The notes: generated from the letters alone by a model not told the origin. A stretch of DNA of 64,000 nucleotides from Membranipora membranacea (GCA_914767715.1 OU612075.1:9486001-9550000); one strand, 5' to 3'. Shown: positions 46,181 through 59,529, counted from the stretch's first letter. Numbers and translations are program-made.

Positions 46181-49100
46181 TTACTTTTTCTTGTGTTTGC
46201 TCAGAGTGGTTGTACTGCTGTTCTGTTGCTCGGTGAAGGCTTTACGCTGTTTGAACTCGGCGATCTCCATCTCCAGCTGTTTCTTTGTGTCCTCCAGCCG
46301 CTTCTTATCGTCAGCGTGCTGCCTCTTTAGTGAATCAAACTTTGTGTGAAGCTGAATTAATAAAAAATTAAGAATATGAAGCTCACAATTGCATAGAAAA
46401 GTCCAGTACTCCTAACTGGAATATATCAAAAAGCAATACCATCGCGTTTGCCACAAGGCTCTCAACTGCTCCCTCAACTTCTCAATCTGATCTAGGTCAA
46501 ACCATGGAAGATTCCCCACAAGACGCAGTCTCAATTTTCGGGAGTATTGTGACCCTAATACGAGATTTACTGATTGGCCGAAAAATTTCACTCTGGAAGA
46601 TACACAGAGTGTTCATATGTTCAAGCATTTATGAGTTATTCAGCCACAGAAGTAGAGCGTTTTTTCGGCTCAGTTTATTTACCTCTCTCTCAGCGTCCTT
46701 GAGCTCGGACTCTTTCTCTTTGACTCTCTGTACAAACATCTGTCTCATCTCTTCCTCCTTAGTCTGCATCTCGCTGACGTGAGCTTCTCTCTTCAGCTCG
46801 TATGTCTCCTGCAGACTGCAATATATAGGATTAGGCCTATATTTATATTATATATTACATATATGCTAAATACTACACATTATTATGGATAGGCTAGTTA
46901 TTAAATTTACTATACATATTATATTAGATATAAGTATGTATGCATATATGACTTATATACACAATATCTCCTCAAATAAGTATAATTCATGAAATGTTCA
47001 TGGGAGCACAATTCCTTACTTGGAAATGACATACAATTTATAGCCATAGACTTGACAATAATAGCAATAGTTTATGATTACTTAGTCTATAGGCCAGCAG
47101 CAGCACCTCAATATTGTTTCATTGTGTGTAAGGATGATGAACAGAGAAAATAAATAGCAAATAATCAAATGATATTTATTATTGTTTCGATTTTTGAAGT
47201 GGTACCATTCCATAAGTGGGGCAATAAATAATGTTTTGCTAAAATTATTTTCTGATGCAGATTCTACAATATTTCTGCAGAACTAACTTGCAAAAGTTAC
47301 TTGGCAACATTTAGCCAATCAAAACGGATAATTTTGATGATTAGCCAATGACAGTGCAGAGCATTTTTGTTTATAAAGATGGCCGCCAACCATGAGGCTT
47401 GCTGCATCAATTCCCACAACACAGAGCATATGATAAAATCCACTGATTAAATTGTCACAACAGCAACTGAACAATGCTCTGAGCAAAGCTGAGGATTGGG
47501 TTTTTTACTAGACAAACAGCCTGAGCACCTGGATCAGAGAGATTAGCTACCATCATAATGCATCATGATCATGGGATATATATTGTGATAGAAGAATGGA
47601 GAATGATGACAATAGAAATGAACATTCTTTCTATGCTCACAAAATCTGATATCTGAGATTTGCATAGCAAAACTAGTAGCTGCACAGAAAGCCCACACCA
47701 GGAAAAATGTGAGTGTTAAGATGAATGATTGTGATTGTTTACTTCACTTTCAGTTTCAGGTTTCAATGTTTTTGTTTCCTACAAGTACATTCATTTGTTT
47801 ATTTCATGAACATACTAGTGTTTCTTCCAGTACTAGTAGCCTATCCTCATCCCAGGTGTTTCAATGTGATGGTAGGTTATCAATATTATTAGAAAATCAA
47901 TAATTTAAAAAGATTGGGTTTATGTAAAAAAAAATAGGTCTATGTAATTGTTGACCTTACTTTCAGCAAGGAGTAGCTTCGCTATTACAGCTTACTCCAG
48001 TCCAAATCACAGGCCTTCTGTAGTTGGTGCAAGTCCAGTGGTCGAGTACCCCAGTGGTCAAGGCCTAAGAGAGAAAAGGCCTCGACCACTGGGGCACTCG
48101 ACCACTGGACTTGCACCAACTACAGAAAGACTGTGGTCCAAATCACTACATTTAAAGCATGCCAGTTACTCATCAGCCTTTTAATGCTAGTGGGACTGGA
48201 TTGCTGTTACTACTAGCAAGGCATAACACTGCTGTTAGCATTATTAGTAGTGTTAATGTGTTGTGATAGCAGTGTTATCAAACTATCATTTATGTATTTA
48301 GAATGAAGATACATCTAGTAGTGATGATGACAACGGAAACAAGGCGACAGCTTGGTTACTCTTTACTGTTCAGTGTTTATGAATTACAGATGCTCGATTC
48401 GTTTTTTTTTTCAGCTGGCTTGTATCAAGCGGCTCAAGCTAATGAAATGGAGTGCTTACTATTATATATTTGACAATTCTGATGATGAGGCAAGAGAAGC
48501 ACACTACCATCAAATACTATTCCAGGAAGACTTATGAAAGGTGAAGGATAGTTCAAAACCTTGAAAACTCCAGAGGAGTAAATAGTTTGCTGGAGGAGAT
48601 GTTCACCATTTCACACACTCCTAAGACAGGTGAAATTCAAGCCTTATTTCATTTAGACTCTCACCTCAGCTTACCAAAAGTTAGTGCTAGCTAACATTAA
48701 GTCACCCATAAACTAGCTAAACCTCGCCAAATATTACTCCTCTAGGGTAACTATAGGTTATTTCTGTAGTGTTATATCTATTTCAGCACCTATGTTTTAT
48801 TTAAAGAAGAGTCTGCTTGTAAAATATGTGTAGGGTGATGTCATAGGTCTAAGCAGTTGACATCCATTACAAGAAAGCCATAACCCCCCTTCCTCCCCCC
48901 CCCGTGTTTATATATCTACTCGCTTGTAATACGAATAACATATTCATCCAACATATTTGTTTTGCAAGCTTTTTAACTTAGCTGCTAGATGTGATGTGAG
49001 ATAGAATCATTTTTTGTTCAAAGGTTGTTCTACCTCCTGCTGTTAACTTGAGTTGAGATCCAGTTATGCGATTATATTTCCGCTCCTTAATCTGAGTTTC

Positions 49101-52100
49101 ATCATTCTTTCAGTGATACAGCGAAGGAGGAGGAACCACGCAAAAAGGCTTACAATAACTATTCCGATCATAGATCATTGCCAAAGTCCAAGACTAAGAA
49201 GCAGCGAATTTAACAAGATGACCAAGTACAAAAATACTCTGTATGCATTTGTGTCAAAGCATGTTTTCACATGAATTTTATATTCTTGATGTCCTTTGTT
49301 GCATGCCCACACGTTGGCATAGGTCACATTGCAGGTATGTGTTTTACTGCTGTATATATTCATTTGATACAGGCTTGTACCAATATCTACTTTCCAATTA
49401 GTCAATGAAGAGGATTTGTACCTTGAATGTATTTATCAATACTGGTTTTCACAGCAGGAAATACTCGTTTTTTTTGCTTTCCTTCTTGTTTACACAGGTC
49501 ATATTATTGTTGGTATTCACTTATTGTATTTTTATGTAACAATTTTATATATGTTTGTACATATATCTCACCTTCTAATTAGTCATTGACTGGATTTTTA
49601 CCTTGATAAAGAATGTATTATATCAATACAGGTTTTTGATGCATTTGATAAGCACATTAGTTCGTCTTTCTTTGCTTTCCTTCACGTTGACACTAGTCAC
49701 ATTGTGGATATATCTTTGTTTATACTGGTGTGTACTTGTATTGCACCTCTCAATAAGTCAATAAAGAGGATCTGTTAGTGCCTTGGTAGATAATACACAT
49801 ACAGAATGCTCATTAAAAAACAAAATTTTGCAACTTTTTTGTCTTTTCTTAGCCTCTGTAGAAAGAATATGCACTCTGAGAGTTATGAACTTTACATAAT
49901 TGGATTCGCAGCGAAATTCGGGTCTAGTTTCACTCAATTCTAGGTAACCCCAGAGAGATAATTATTATTAAATGCAATTTTTTGATCACTCATTGGCAAG
50001 AAGTTTCTGGACCTGTTTTTCGCATCTTAACTGGATCCACCCTGTCCCCATATATTCCCAATTCATAATTAGACTGCTACCAGTTATTTTATATTAGGGT
50101 CGTCTTATAAAAAGATAATGAAAACCACATATGAAGTTTATTTATCGCTGTTATTCTGGAAAGGTTACGCAAAACCTATTTTTATGCCACAACTGTGTTT
50201 GAGGGGTGTCTACAATCTGTCTGTAAAACGTCAATAGATGGATTTAGCAGTATATTCTTCAAAAACCACAAGATATGCATGATATTGCTAAAAAAATTTC
50301 AATGACGCCACATCATTCTATGATCTTTGCCGAAAGAGGTTAAATGGTAAAAACGCTCTATATACCCCCTGTTCCACGTTTCTTACTTGGATCCGCCCCC
50401 TTTTGCCCCATCTGTAAAATAGTACATATGCGCCATCAGAACGGCCATAAAAACTACCCCAGACAAAAGCGGTGGATGCTCATATTTGAAGGCCAGTTTG
50501 CATTGTACGCAATTGTGTGGATGCCTGCAATGCGACAATGGCAGGGACGACACTCAGCAATATGAGTATGACCTAATTACCGATGATGAAGACCTTGACC
50601 TTTAAACTAGTATGAATTTGCATCCTTTCTTTGTTTTGTTTTAGCAGTGATACTTATGTGCCATTTAAAATAGCTATTAAATTCAAAATATATAATCAGA
50701 TTACACACTTTACCAGAATAAAACTTCATAAACGTTTACCTGTTTTTCACATCCCAACTGGATCCACCCCTTTCTCATATTTATTCTCAATTTATTATTA
50801 CACTGCTACCAGATACTTTATGATGGGGTCTTTTTATAAAGAAATCATGAAAAATGACATGAGAAGTACATTTATCACTGTTATTCTTGCACGCTTGCAC
50901 AAAACCTATTATTATGCCGCAACTGTGTTCGAGGGGTGACAACAATTTGTCTGTAAAACGTCAACCATTGGGTTTAGCAGTATGATATTTTCCCAAAAAC
51001 TACTCAAGATATGCATGATTTTGATAAAAAAAATTCAATGACACTGCTTCATTCTATGAACTTTGCCAAGAGAAGTTAAATTGCAAAAAACGCCCTTTTA
51101 ACCCCCTTTTCCGTGTTTCTTACTTGGATTCGCCCCTTTTTGCCCCATTTGTGAAATGGTACATATGCGTCATCAGAACGGCCATAAAAAACTATACCAG
51201 ACACAGTCTTCAATTTTCTCTGTTCAAGACACTTACACAGATGTAATTTTTAGAGCCTTTTATGTATAGCCGCTGCTGGCCTACTATGATTACATGCAAG
51301 TATGTATAGTAATGATAACTGTTAAATAGTATCAGAAGTGATTCAACTCTTATATTCATCTCTGGATAATCCTGGATAGATTATATGGTGGATATTTTCT
51401 AAATATTATTGAACTCAACCCATCTCCCCTTGACAATTATTAGGTATAATGAAAGTAATACCATCGGCAGAAAGCCTAAAACTTCGACAACGCGTAACAG
51501 AAAACATGCATACAGCTATATCAACAGCTATATCAACTGGGTGAACACATCCAAAGCTGTTTTGTTGAGAGAGAGAGAGAGAGAGAGCAGTATGTGAATA
51601 TCCGCTATCAATCAACCAATAGATTAAGCAGGGAGGGTGGGATACTCTCCCACCCTTCCTGGATTAAGTTTGATATATTTGTTTGCATTTGGAGTTGCCC
51701 CCTTTGCAATATGACATTTTGAGGGGAAGCAACTCAAAATACAGGAAAATGGATCAAACTTGATCAAATCAATGGCACTCACGTTTTGCCTTCTGAGTCA
51801 GTGAATCCCATATCAGTGAGTCTGACTCGTCTGTAGAGCTCATAGTGCTTCTTATGTGTCGTGTCCATCAGGTCCTGCATGTTAGTACGCAGTAACATTT
51901 CTCTTAGCTTTACAAAGTCACAGTGATTCTCGTTCTCAACTACAAATACATAAATCACAAGGATATAACCAGGTAAACTATATACTACATTGATAACGCT
52001 CCTTTAAGTGAGGCCTCACAAATTACTACTGAAACACTACCCTAGAGGAGTAAAGTATTTGTAGGAGGGAAAGATTCTCTTCTTGCACCCGATTAAAATA

Positions 52101-55100
52101 AAGAAATTTATTGCTAGCTTACATTTACACAACCACATTACATAATACCAACTCCCACATTTGCTAACAAAACTGGTATTAGCTAACAGTAAGTCACCCC
52201 CAAGACTCTAGCTGCTATTTTATCCTCTGGGTATCAACTCAAATGCTGTAAAGCTGTGAATGCTGTCATAATGTTTCTATTTCATAAGCTATACCGCTTT
52301 TATTTAAGCCAAATTCTAACATAAACAAAAAGTAGCACAGCTACATGACATACCTTGTACGGTGCCCCAGGGATACTGTCTGGCTTTCATCATCTTATTG
52401 CCGACCTTGACCTCGTCGATACTACCAACGACAGCAAAGGGCAGGTGTCCATTCATATCCTGATTAAGTGTGGATACTGTCTCATCGTCTGTAGGGAAAT
52501 AATAGTTCTGTACTCCATTCTGTGCCAGTTCACTCATAATTTTAGCCTGAGAAAAAACACAGATATAATTTTATTTACAAATACCATGTATCTGGTATTG
52601 CCTACGGTCAGCAAATATGAGCTGGAGTTTAGTTTACTAGTTAGGGGGTAACTAATTTTAGCTAGCACCAATTTTCACTAGCCAGGATGACGGTTTTTGT
52701 CAAGTTATGAGGATGAGTGAATGTCAGCGAGCCATAAATTTCCCTATTTTCCACATTTCTTTCCATGAACACTTTCCTTATCTAAGGTCATTTTCACATC
52801 ACAAAACTAGAACGGCCATACCTCAACCTGTTAATATATTAGCATTGGTAAAACTGGTGTCCAAGTGTTTGACGGTTAATAATATCATAATTTACTGATA
52901 CTGTTTTACTATTTTACACCAGCATTGGGCTTCGATATAATAAAGCAGAAAACTGGGGGCCGTCGGGCGGGGGGGGGGGGGGCAAAGTCTGGGGGCTCAG
53001 AGTAGGTGAATTCATACAATTACCAATGATAGATGTCAATTAGTCATGGCATTTCAGAATGAGGCTAGTGGATGATCATGATGATGACTTTTTAAAAGTG
53101 TGAAGCCATACATGAGTCAGTTTATATTAGGCAGATATATCACCAATAGATAAAGCTTGTGCTAATGATGTAAACAAACCAAAAATGTTTATCAAATATT
53201 TCGACAGCTAATATAGATATTATTATCAAGAAGCATCACAAAAGAAAAACAAGTCTGTGTCGGCTCAGCCATAAGTTGGTTGCTAAATTGAGTGCACATT
53301 GACTTAGTGCACATAGACTGAGTGCACATAGACTGAGTTCCCAAACTCTTGGTTTCGAAACCGTGCTCAAGACCCATCAGCTGAATATTTGCTAACCATG
53401 CTAGTAAGTTCATTACCAGCCCAATAGAATTCCCGTGCAACATACACTTTGCAGTGGTCCTACAGTATGCTTGCTTTCCTCCTCAAGCAACCGTCAATAA
53501 GTTTTGCTTGGGCTTACCTAGATCAAGTAAAATCCAATTACCTGCATTCCAGTTGCTTCCTTCCACTGGTCACGCTGCGGTGTGACCAGGGGAGCAACTC
53601 CGAAAACAGTCAAATGGACCAAACTTGGTCTAGGGATAACCTTACCAGTGTGACTCAAAATTCAGGCTAACTGGATCAAAACTTGATCTTTAATAAACTC
53701 TAGTCAGGGGCAGTACCTTGAATTTGGTGAGTTCAGCTTTAGTGATGGTGTCAGATTTAGCCACTACTGGTATTATATTAACTTTACTGTCAAGTTTCTT
53801 CATAGTGACCAGATCTAGGGACTTCAATCTACAAATATATCAGACAATGATGATAAATTTCACTACAAATTATTAGCAGGTAACAACCAATTTAAAGTGT
53901 GCTTTGTCATTGTTTTACATATCCGTTGATGTTACCGGCACATATGTAATACAGTCGTGAATTTGATGCCCTTGTTAATGCATACATTATTAATAGAGCC
54001 ATAAAACCTGACAAAAACTGCTCCAACAATACTGGATTTAATGACTATTCGCCAATCGCTGATCGGTTTTTTATGCAAATTTTAAAACAGGACACTTTTT
54101 CTGGAGGCATACTGCCATGCTAAATCTGAATTTGGAAAAGGGGATGGTAACAATTTGCTAGGCAACAAGCTCCAAATATCCAAAATTTATGATATGGGTG
54201 ACATGTTATTAGGTTTCACAGCCAGCTAAGCTTTTGGAAGAGCAAACTGCTATCCATACCATTATATAAAAATGAAGAGGATTGAATTCAGATCCCACAT
54301 AACACAAATACAGACTGGACTAAAGTTCACGATGCATCAGGGTCTTAAAAGTACAACTGAACAATGAGTTTTTGATGAGATCAGCTGTGACAGCTTTATA
54401 TCCCATAGTAGGGATATTATATCAATCTTACAAAGGCCACTGCTACCGGGTATGATTATAATCATATATCATCCCCTAATTACTCTGCATCCATACCATA
54501 GTGATATCAACGAATTGGCAAACTTGTAACTCATATCACACTAGATGAATCACAGCCCATGTTTATGTGAGATCAGTGCATATAGTGCTACTTCCCTCAT
54601 CCTAATTCAAATATGTCAATGCAGGAATACAAGCTGGAATTGTTTCAGAACCAGGTTTTTGTTATCATTATAGAAGGTATCATAAGAATAGTACCTTTAA
54701 GGTACCTTCTCATCCCAACTTAGAGTGAAAAGAGTTGAAACTAGGCCACAGATCATAGAGCAGCTAAATTAGACTGAGTGCTCAAGGATGAAAACACAAA
54801 CCTGATTCTGATATGGCACTCTAACTTATCCTAACAGGATTATTGTCAGGCACATGTTTTGTACTTTAACCCTGTCATTAGTCAGTAAGCAAATGGGACA
54901 GTGATTACAATTTGATATGGTGGGTAATGTGTGAATCTAACTGGGTGTGAATGTGAACAAGTACTTTCGCCAGAATATTGGGTAAAATCAAAATTCAATT
55001 TTGATTAAAGTTGACCACTTATATCTTTCTGGGAGAAAGAAAAGAGACAATATTATATATACTTACGAATGACCAGTAGGGGCGATGAAATAGAGACATG

Positions 55101-58100
55101 CATGTACTCGGGTATCATGGTAGTTAAATAGTTGTCTTTTGATCTTCAGCTCTTCCTAAAAAACGTTGATGAGAGATTAACAAGGTCTGAGGGCCAACAA
55201 AGGTAAGATGAAATTGATATGGAATGGTGATGACCGCTCAATTGGTTGACAATTATTAAACTTTTTGGAATTGTCATTCACAGCCCATAAAGAAGTGAGA
55301 AAGAGAAACCGTCATATCTTATATTTCTGAACACTACAGCATTAACAGAATGGCACTCCTCTTGATTCAGTACCAAAACTCCAAAGAGAAAAATGAGTAA
55401 ATGATAACCGGGACAGAAAGGCTGTCCGTTCGTTCAATGAAGTCATATTTGTTGAGTGGTAATTTGAATTACAGGGCTCATTGAAGCACTTAGCAAGAGA
55501 TGTAAACAGCCCCTGCTGATATTCACTGATATCTTACTACCGAAGAAATCATGGAAAGTTTAAACAGTCTTATTGTAGTTACAGGGTACATCAAAGCACT
55601 TGGCCAGAGATGTAACATTCCCTGCTGAGATGGAATCCCTGTAAACTTTCCACAGTCTGGTTGTCACCTCACCTGTAGGTATGCCTCGTACTGTTTGTCA
55701 ATGTATTCTACTATTGGAACCACAGAGTTTTCTTTATTTATCTGATCGGCAAAGCCAACAGAATCGACTACAGTAAGTTTCAGTCTTACATTAGACTCTG
55801 TCAGATCTGAAAAAGAGAATAAAACACTCTCATTTTGCGTGGCATTCAAATTAATTCAAACACAGAGTTACCTGGATGGGGTTTGTCACTGGAGTCTTTG
55901 ACATCTCTTATGTGTCAGTTTTATCATCCCTTCATATTGTGTAGGTTTGCTGATGACAGCTGACAGTAGTTGTCAAAAGAACTACAAATTTCGTCTCAAC
56001 ATGATACAAAACATAGCCATGTTACCATCAACACCTACACAAGTTTATGCGTTCAAACTGTGCCATTATCAATAACTTTCCCCAGCGGGGAAATTTGGGG
56101 AAAGTGGTAGATAATGGAATGCATTTACCAGCTATCCCAGAACAGTTTGAGCGCTCAAACTATTTGTACCCAAAATTATTAATTGTACACCACTTTCATA
56201 AATTCAAATTCATAATTTACTCGCTTGGATAATACGGATAGTAGACCCTTTGTCAGATCAATGCGGTCTTGGTTAAATTTTTCATTTCAGACACACGTTT
56301 GCTGATGGATAATTGGTTTAAATCCACCCCTCGGGCACTGCCCTATCAAGATAATAACAGGATTTGAATCTGTTCACAATTTGATATTCATATTACTGAC
56401 TACAACAGCAAAGACCTGCGAACAGAGTTGTGACTAATGCCTAGTTTGACAGGTCTGTGAGGCAGATCACTTTCAATTTGGAAAAATGAGTGTTTTGATT
56501 ATGGTGAGGGCAGCCACATTGATTTTATAACTAGTAACCCCCCTTAGATAAGCTTTGTTATAGGACCTACAGGCAACGTTCAGTTTGAATTTAAAACTGG
56601 TGAGCTGCCATAGGCCCACTAACTGTCCAAACTGGCAGGATTATCATTATGATTATAAAGTCTGTTGCAATTTGAAAAAAATACAGTGTATTTAATCTCT
56701 CTGCCAAAATCTGACTCTGCCAAAGGTGACTTTCAGACACTGTATGAATTTTTGATGCCAGACCAGATTACAAACAGTCTCACAAAATATTGAGTCATAT
56801 CTCCATTTTTCCCATCTGTGGTAAGATAAATTGTTTTCTCAGATTCGCATCCTTCAGGTCACACTGTGATCTGACACTGAATCATTTCTGGAATGTAGTT
56901 TATCATCATAATTACTATAGTTTGACATGCGGAAAGGAGCACCTTTTAAAACGCCGATCAACCGACCATGAACTTGAATATCCATTTTGGTAATGATATG
57001 TTGATCGTGATATATCTCTTTCTGTTGGAAATAATTAAACACGCTTTAAAGTGCCACTTAATCCAGTCCAGTAATCTCAATCAGCAATCAAGTGCAAACT
57101 GGACCAATGTAGTCGGAAGACCAAAATATTTCTATTATGAATGATTGCCACTCAACTGTTCGGAACAGCAGGACCATAATACAGGAGGTCTACTGTGTGC
57201 TTGCACGCAGTATAAAAAGCCCCCTCTGCCTCTTCGAAAAAAGAGTAGCTAGCAACGGCGAGCAAGGATAAAGGGTCTCTACCCCACACAAGCCACCTGA
57301 GCTTGTTAAATAGGGCGGTCAAATAAGACCTAATGTAAAAAAAAAGCAAGATGACTACTATTGAGTCTATCAAACCAACACCAGTTCAGCCATGATCATA
57401 CTTTCCCTATATCAAACAGGGACCAACATATAATCCATCAATCAATCAAGCTCAGCCATTCCACTCACATATTGGTTTCTTGGTTTCACACACTTTCCTG
57501 CTGAAACATGAATGAGGGCTTCCCTTATCCCTACAAATGATTTTTTAAAAAAATTAAGGCTCAATAAATCAAGGTTAACTTAGAACTGGAATTTAATACG
57601 GTAGGCCGGATGCCTACGCTTACCGGTTTCAGAAATATTCCTTGTTTATCAATATCCTCGAGTGATGCAAATGTACACTAAGCGATTAAAATACCAACCA
57701 TAAGTGTGTGCTTTGACTCCGACTTCTCGGATGAAATGTGTTGAGGGCGTAGAATCAAAATGTGTGTTGAATAATGTGTCCATCAATGTAGACTTTCCCA
57801 GACCGGTCTCACCTGAAACAAACATCATACACTGAGTTAATGCTTTTGTTTGGACAAAAAACTTTGCCAAACAGCTACCATAACATCATGTACTGGTCTA
57901 AAAAGAGCTGGTTTGACTGGTAAATAGCAGCATTAGAATATCACAAAATATATATCCTACATATTATGTACATGTATGAGATATATTGCGTGATTATTGT
58001 ATACAGGCCTGCATATTATCATTAGAAACAAAGAGAAAAACTTTATTGAACTCTATTTCGCTAACAATATATACTGTAAACTGCAGATAATATGAAACAA

Positions 58101-59065
58101 GGTTGTTCGCAACGCAATGGGATGAACTCTCGGTTATTTCATGCCCATGATGTTCGCATTACTTACCAACACAGAGAATGTTGAAGGCAAATCCCTGAGA
58201 AACAGACTTGTTGACCAGCTGATCAGGAAGGCTGTCAAATCCGACATGTCCTGAAAGAGACAGCTCCCTCAGATTAGCCTGTAAGGAAATAGAAAAACAT
58301 TTTCATTAAATCACACTAGATATTTTCAAAAGCAAGAGCTCGAACACACGAAGTTACAATGAATAATCATTGAAAGTACAAGCGCAAAGCTGGTTCCATT
58401 CTGTAAAAAGAAGGCCCAATCAAGTGATACTATCCATTCCCAAAATCCACTATAGAATGTTCATTCACCGGCCGGATGTGGACTAACCATCCCCTCTCAG
58501 GCACATAGTCATAGCAAATATTAACTTACTTTTGCAACTTGCTAGTGACAAGTGCAGTGTGGTAAAAATATAAGTCGAGTCAAGTTATTTATATAAATGA
58601 TCTGAACATTTATTGGGCAAAGTTAACCTGATCATGATGATGATTCTATCTATCTATCTATAGAATCAGCATCCTAGATTCTAGGAGGATTAACTTACTC
58701 CTTGATTCGATTGATGGATTATTAGTTTTTGGTAAATAAAAAGGAAGTGAGTAATACAGGATTAAGCTAGGGTAGTACTAGTAGAGCAATCCAGTAAGCT
58801 CAGCAGGACTGGTAGAGAGATGAGAAAAAGTTAAGTTAGGCTAGCCTAGTTCATAGAATATAATAATGATTATGTATAATTCAAAAAGTTTGGAAGAGAG
58901 ATAGAACTGAAAGAAAGAGAGTCACTCCTCAGTTTAGTTTGAACTGAGCATGGGCATGGAAACCTAAGGCACAACCTCATTTAAACAACTTACAGCATTT
59001 TTGACAACCTCAGCTTTTGGTTGTGTAGGAGCAGGTGCAGGAGCTGGTGGTGCTTTCTCTGACAT
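46181..59065 (-). CDS. septin, SEPT6/8/10/11 group
   Basis: Ten exons join in phase: 59065-58994, 58278-58167, 57812-57699, 55806-55673, 55155-55067, 53828-53717, 52546-52354, 51939-51783, 46815-46683 and 46351-46181, giving about 428 residues, the usual length for this group. A Pro/Ala-rich start is followed by [20 protein letters not shown], typical of the SEPT6 group. GTPase motifs: G1 GETGLGKS (about 62-69), G3 region DSVGFAD (114-120), G4 AKSD (197-200). The septin unique element follows ([24 protein letters not shown]), then a long C-terminal coiled coil ([17 protein letters not shown] and after) and a Lys-rich end. Septins form hetero-oligomeric GTP-binding filaments under membranes. 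SEPT6-group members are generally thought to bind GTP without hydrolysing it; I did not test the relevant residue. Intron 8 (46816-51782) is 5 kb of repeats. Confidence 0.96.
48018..48130. repeat. inverted repeat with 50-bp arms
   Basis: CCTTCTGTAGTTGGTGCAAG through GTCAAGGCCT is mirrored after a loop of a few bases (AAGAGAGAAA) by AGGCCTCGACC through CCAACTACAGAAAG. It sits in septin intron 8. Confidence 0.85.
48560..48780. repeat. TTAGCTAGC-type dispersed repeat
   Basis: It contains GGAGGAGTAAATAGTTTGC, GTTAGTGCTAGCTAACATTA and ATTACTCCTCTAGGG. Related fragments occur at about 18415-18560, 29225-29335, 39375-39515, 40560-40680, 52020-52215 and 52640-52790, in both orientations. Confidence 0.6.
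49300..49790. repeat. three diverged tandem units of about 177 bp
   Basis: The marker ATTAGTCAATGAAGAGGATT (about 49399) recurs in altered form at about 49577 and 49752, each followed by a CCTTG. Blocks containing GTCACATTG and TTTGCTTTCCTTC recur at similar spacing. Confidence 0.7.
50011..51202. repeat. 728-bp-spaced direct repeat pair
   Basis: Segments 50011-50470 and 50739-51202 align from ACCTGTTTTTC..CATC through AACTGGATCCACCC to CATCAGAACGGCCATAAAA. They are probably two degraded copies of one mobile element. Confidence 0.75.
50430..50605 (+). pseudogene. possible transposon-protein C-terminus with Cys cluster
   Basis: One frame reads about 50 residues to a stop, including [14 protein letters not shown] and an acidic end (DDEDLDL). 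The Cys spacing resembles the CXC-like tail of some uncharacterised transposon-associated proteins. There is no start and no upstream frame, so at best it is a remnant. Confidence 0.3.
51570..51590 (+). repeat. (GA)n microsatellite
   Basis: About ten GA units in septin intron 8. Confidence 0.9.
52949..53003. repeat. GC-rich dispersed repeat, copy 4
   Basis: AACTGGGGGCCGTCGGGCGG, a long G run, then AAAGTCTGGGGGCTCAG: the reverse orientation of the copy at 7264-7318. Confidence 0.7.
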
Positions 59066-59414
59066 TGTTGATTTTCAGATTTCCCTATTGGCAAAATGTT
59101 CTAAGTAGAAAAAACTTCCACACCTTGTTTTCATCAGAGAACTTTCTGACCTCAATCACTGGTTGTCCAAAATCCTCTTTTTTGATTGGTCACATAAAAC
59201 AGGAAATGGATAATCATTGGCCATTTTTGTGTCACAGCAATAGCAGTTCTATGACATTTTCAGTGCTTTGCGACAATGGTTTGTTTACAAAAGTGCCTGT
59301 TTGTGGCATTAATGCAACAGGCACTTGAGGGCACTTGCTCACACTCAAGTTGAGTATGTGAGATCAGCAGGTATTGGTGATGAAAAACTGCAGTGGCTAA
59401 CTTCATTTTCAGTT
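59066..59414. promoter_or_regulatory. bidirectional promoter, septin / RYK-like gene
   Basis: Only about 350 bp separates the two divergent start codons. It contains two CCAAT-type boxes (GATTGGTCAC near 59183 and CATTGGCCA near 59215) and no TATA. An acceptor-like TTTTCAG directly before the plus-strand ATG suggests a 5' UTR intron on that side. Confidence 0.55.
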
Positions 59415-59529
59415 ATGGAAGGGAAACATATCGGTTTCCTGGTACTACTGGGGTTTCTCTCTGTTGTACCACATGCTGATAGTCAGCTGAAGCTCTACAT
59501 GCCAGAAGAAGAGACACAAAAGTTACTTG
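59415..59529 (+). CDS. first coding exon of RYK-like WIF-domain receptor (partial)
   Basis: The exon encodes a signal peptide (MEGKHIGFLVLLGFLSVV...) followed by LKLYMPEEETQKLLG and ends at G|GTAAGT in phase 1. The post-leader motif resembles the start of the WIF domain in RYK/Derailed Wnt receptors (pattern L-x-LY-x-x-E-E-x-x-x-LLG). The match is 15 residues long, so the call is tentative. No second WIF exon was found in the remaining 4.4 kb; the gene probably continues past the window. Confidence 0.5.
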
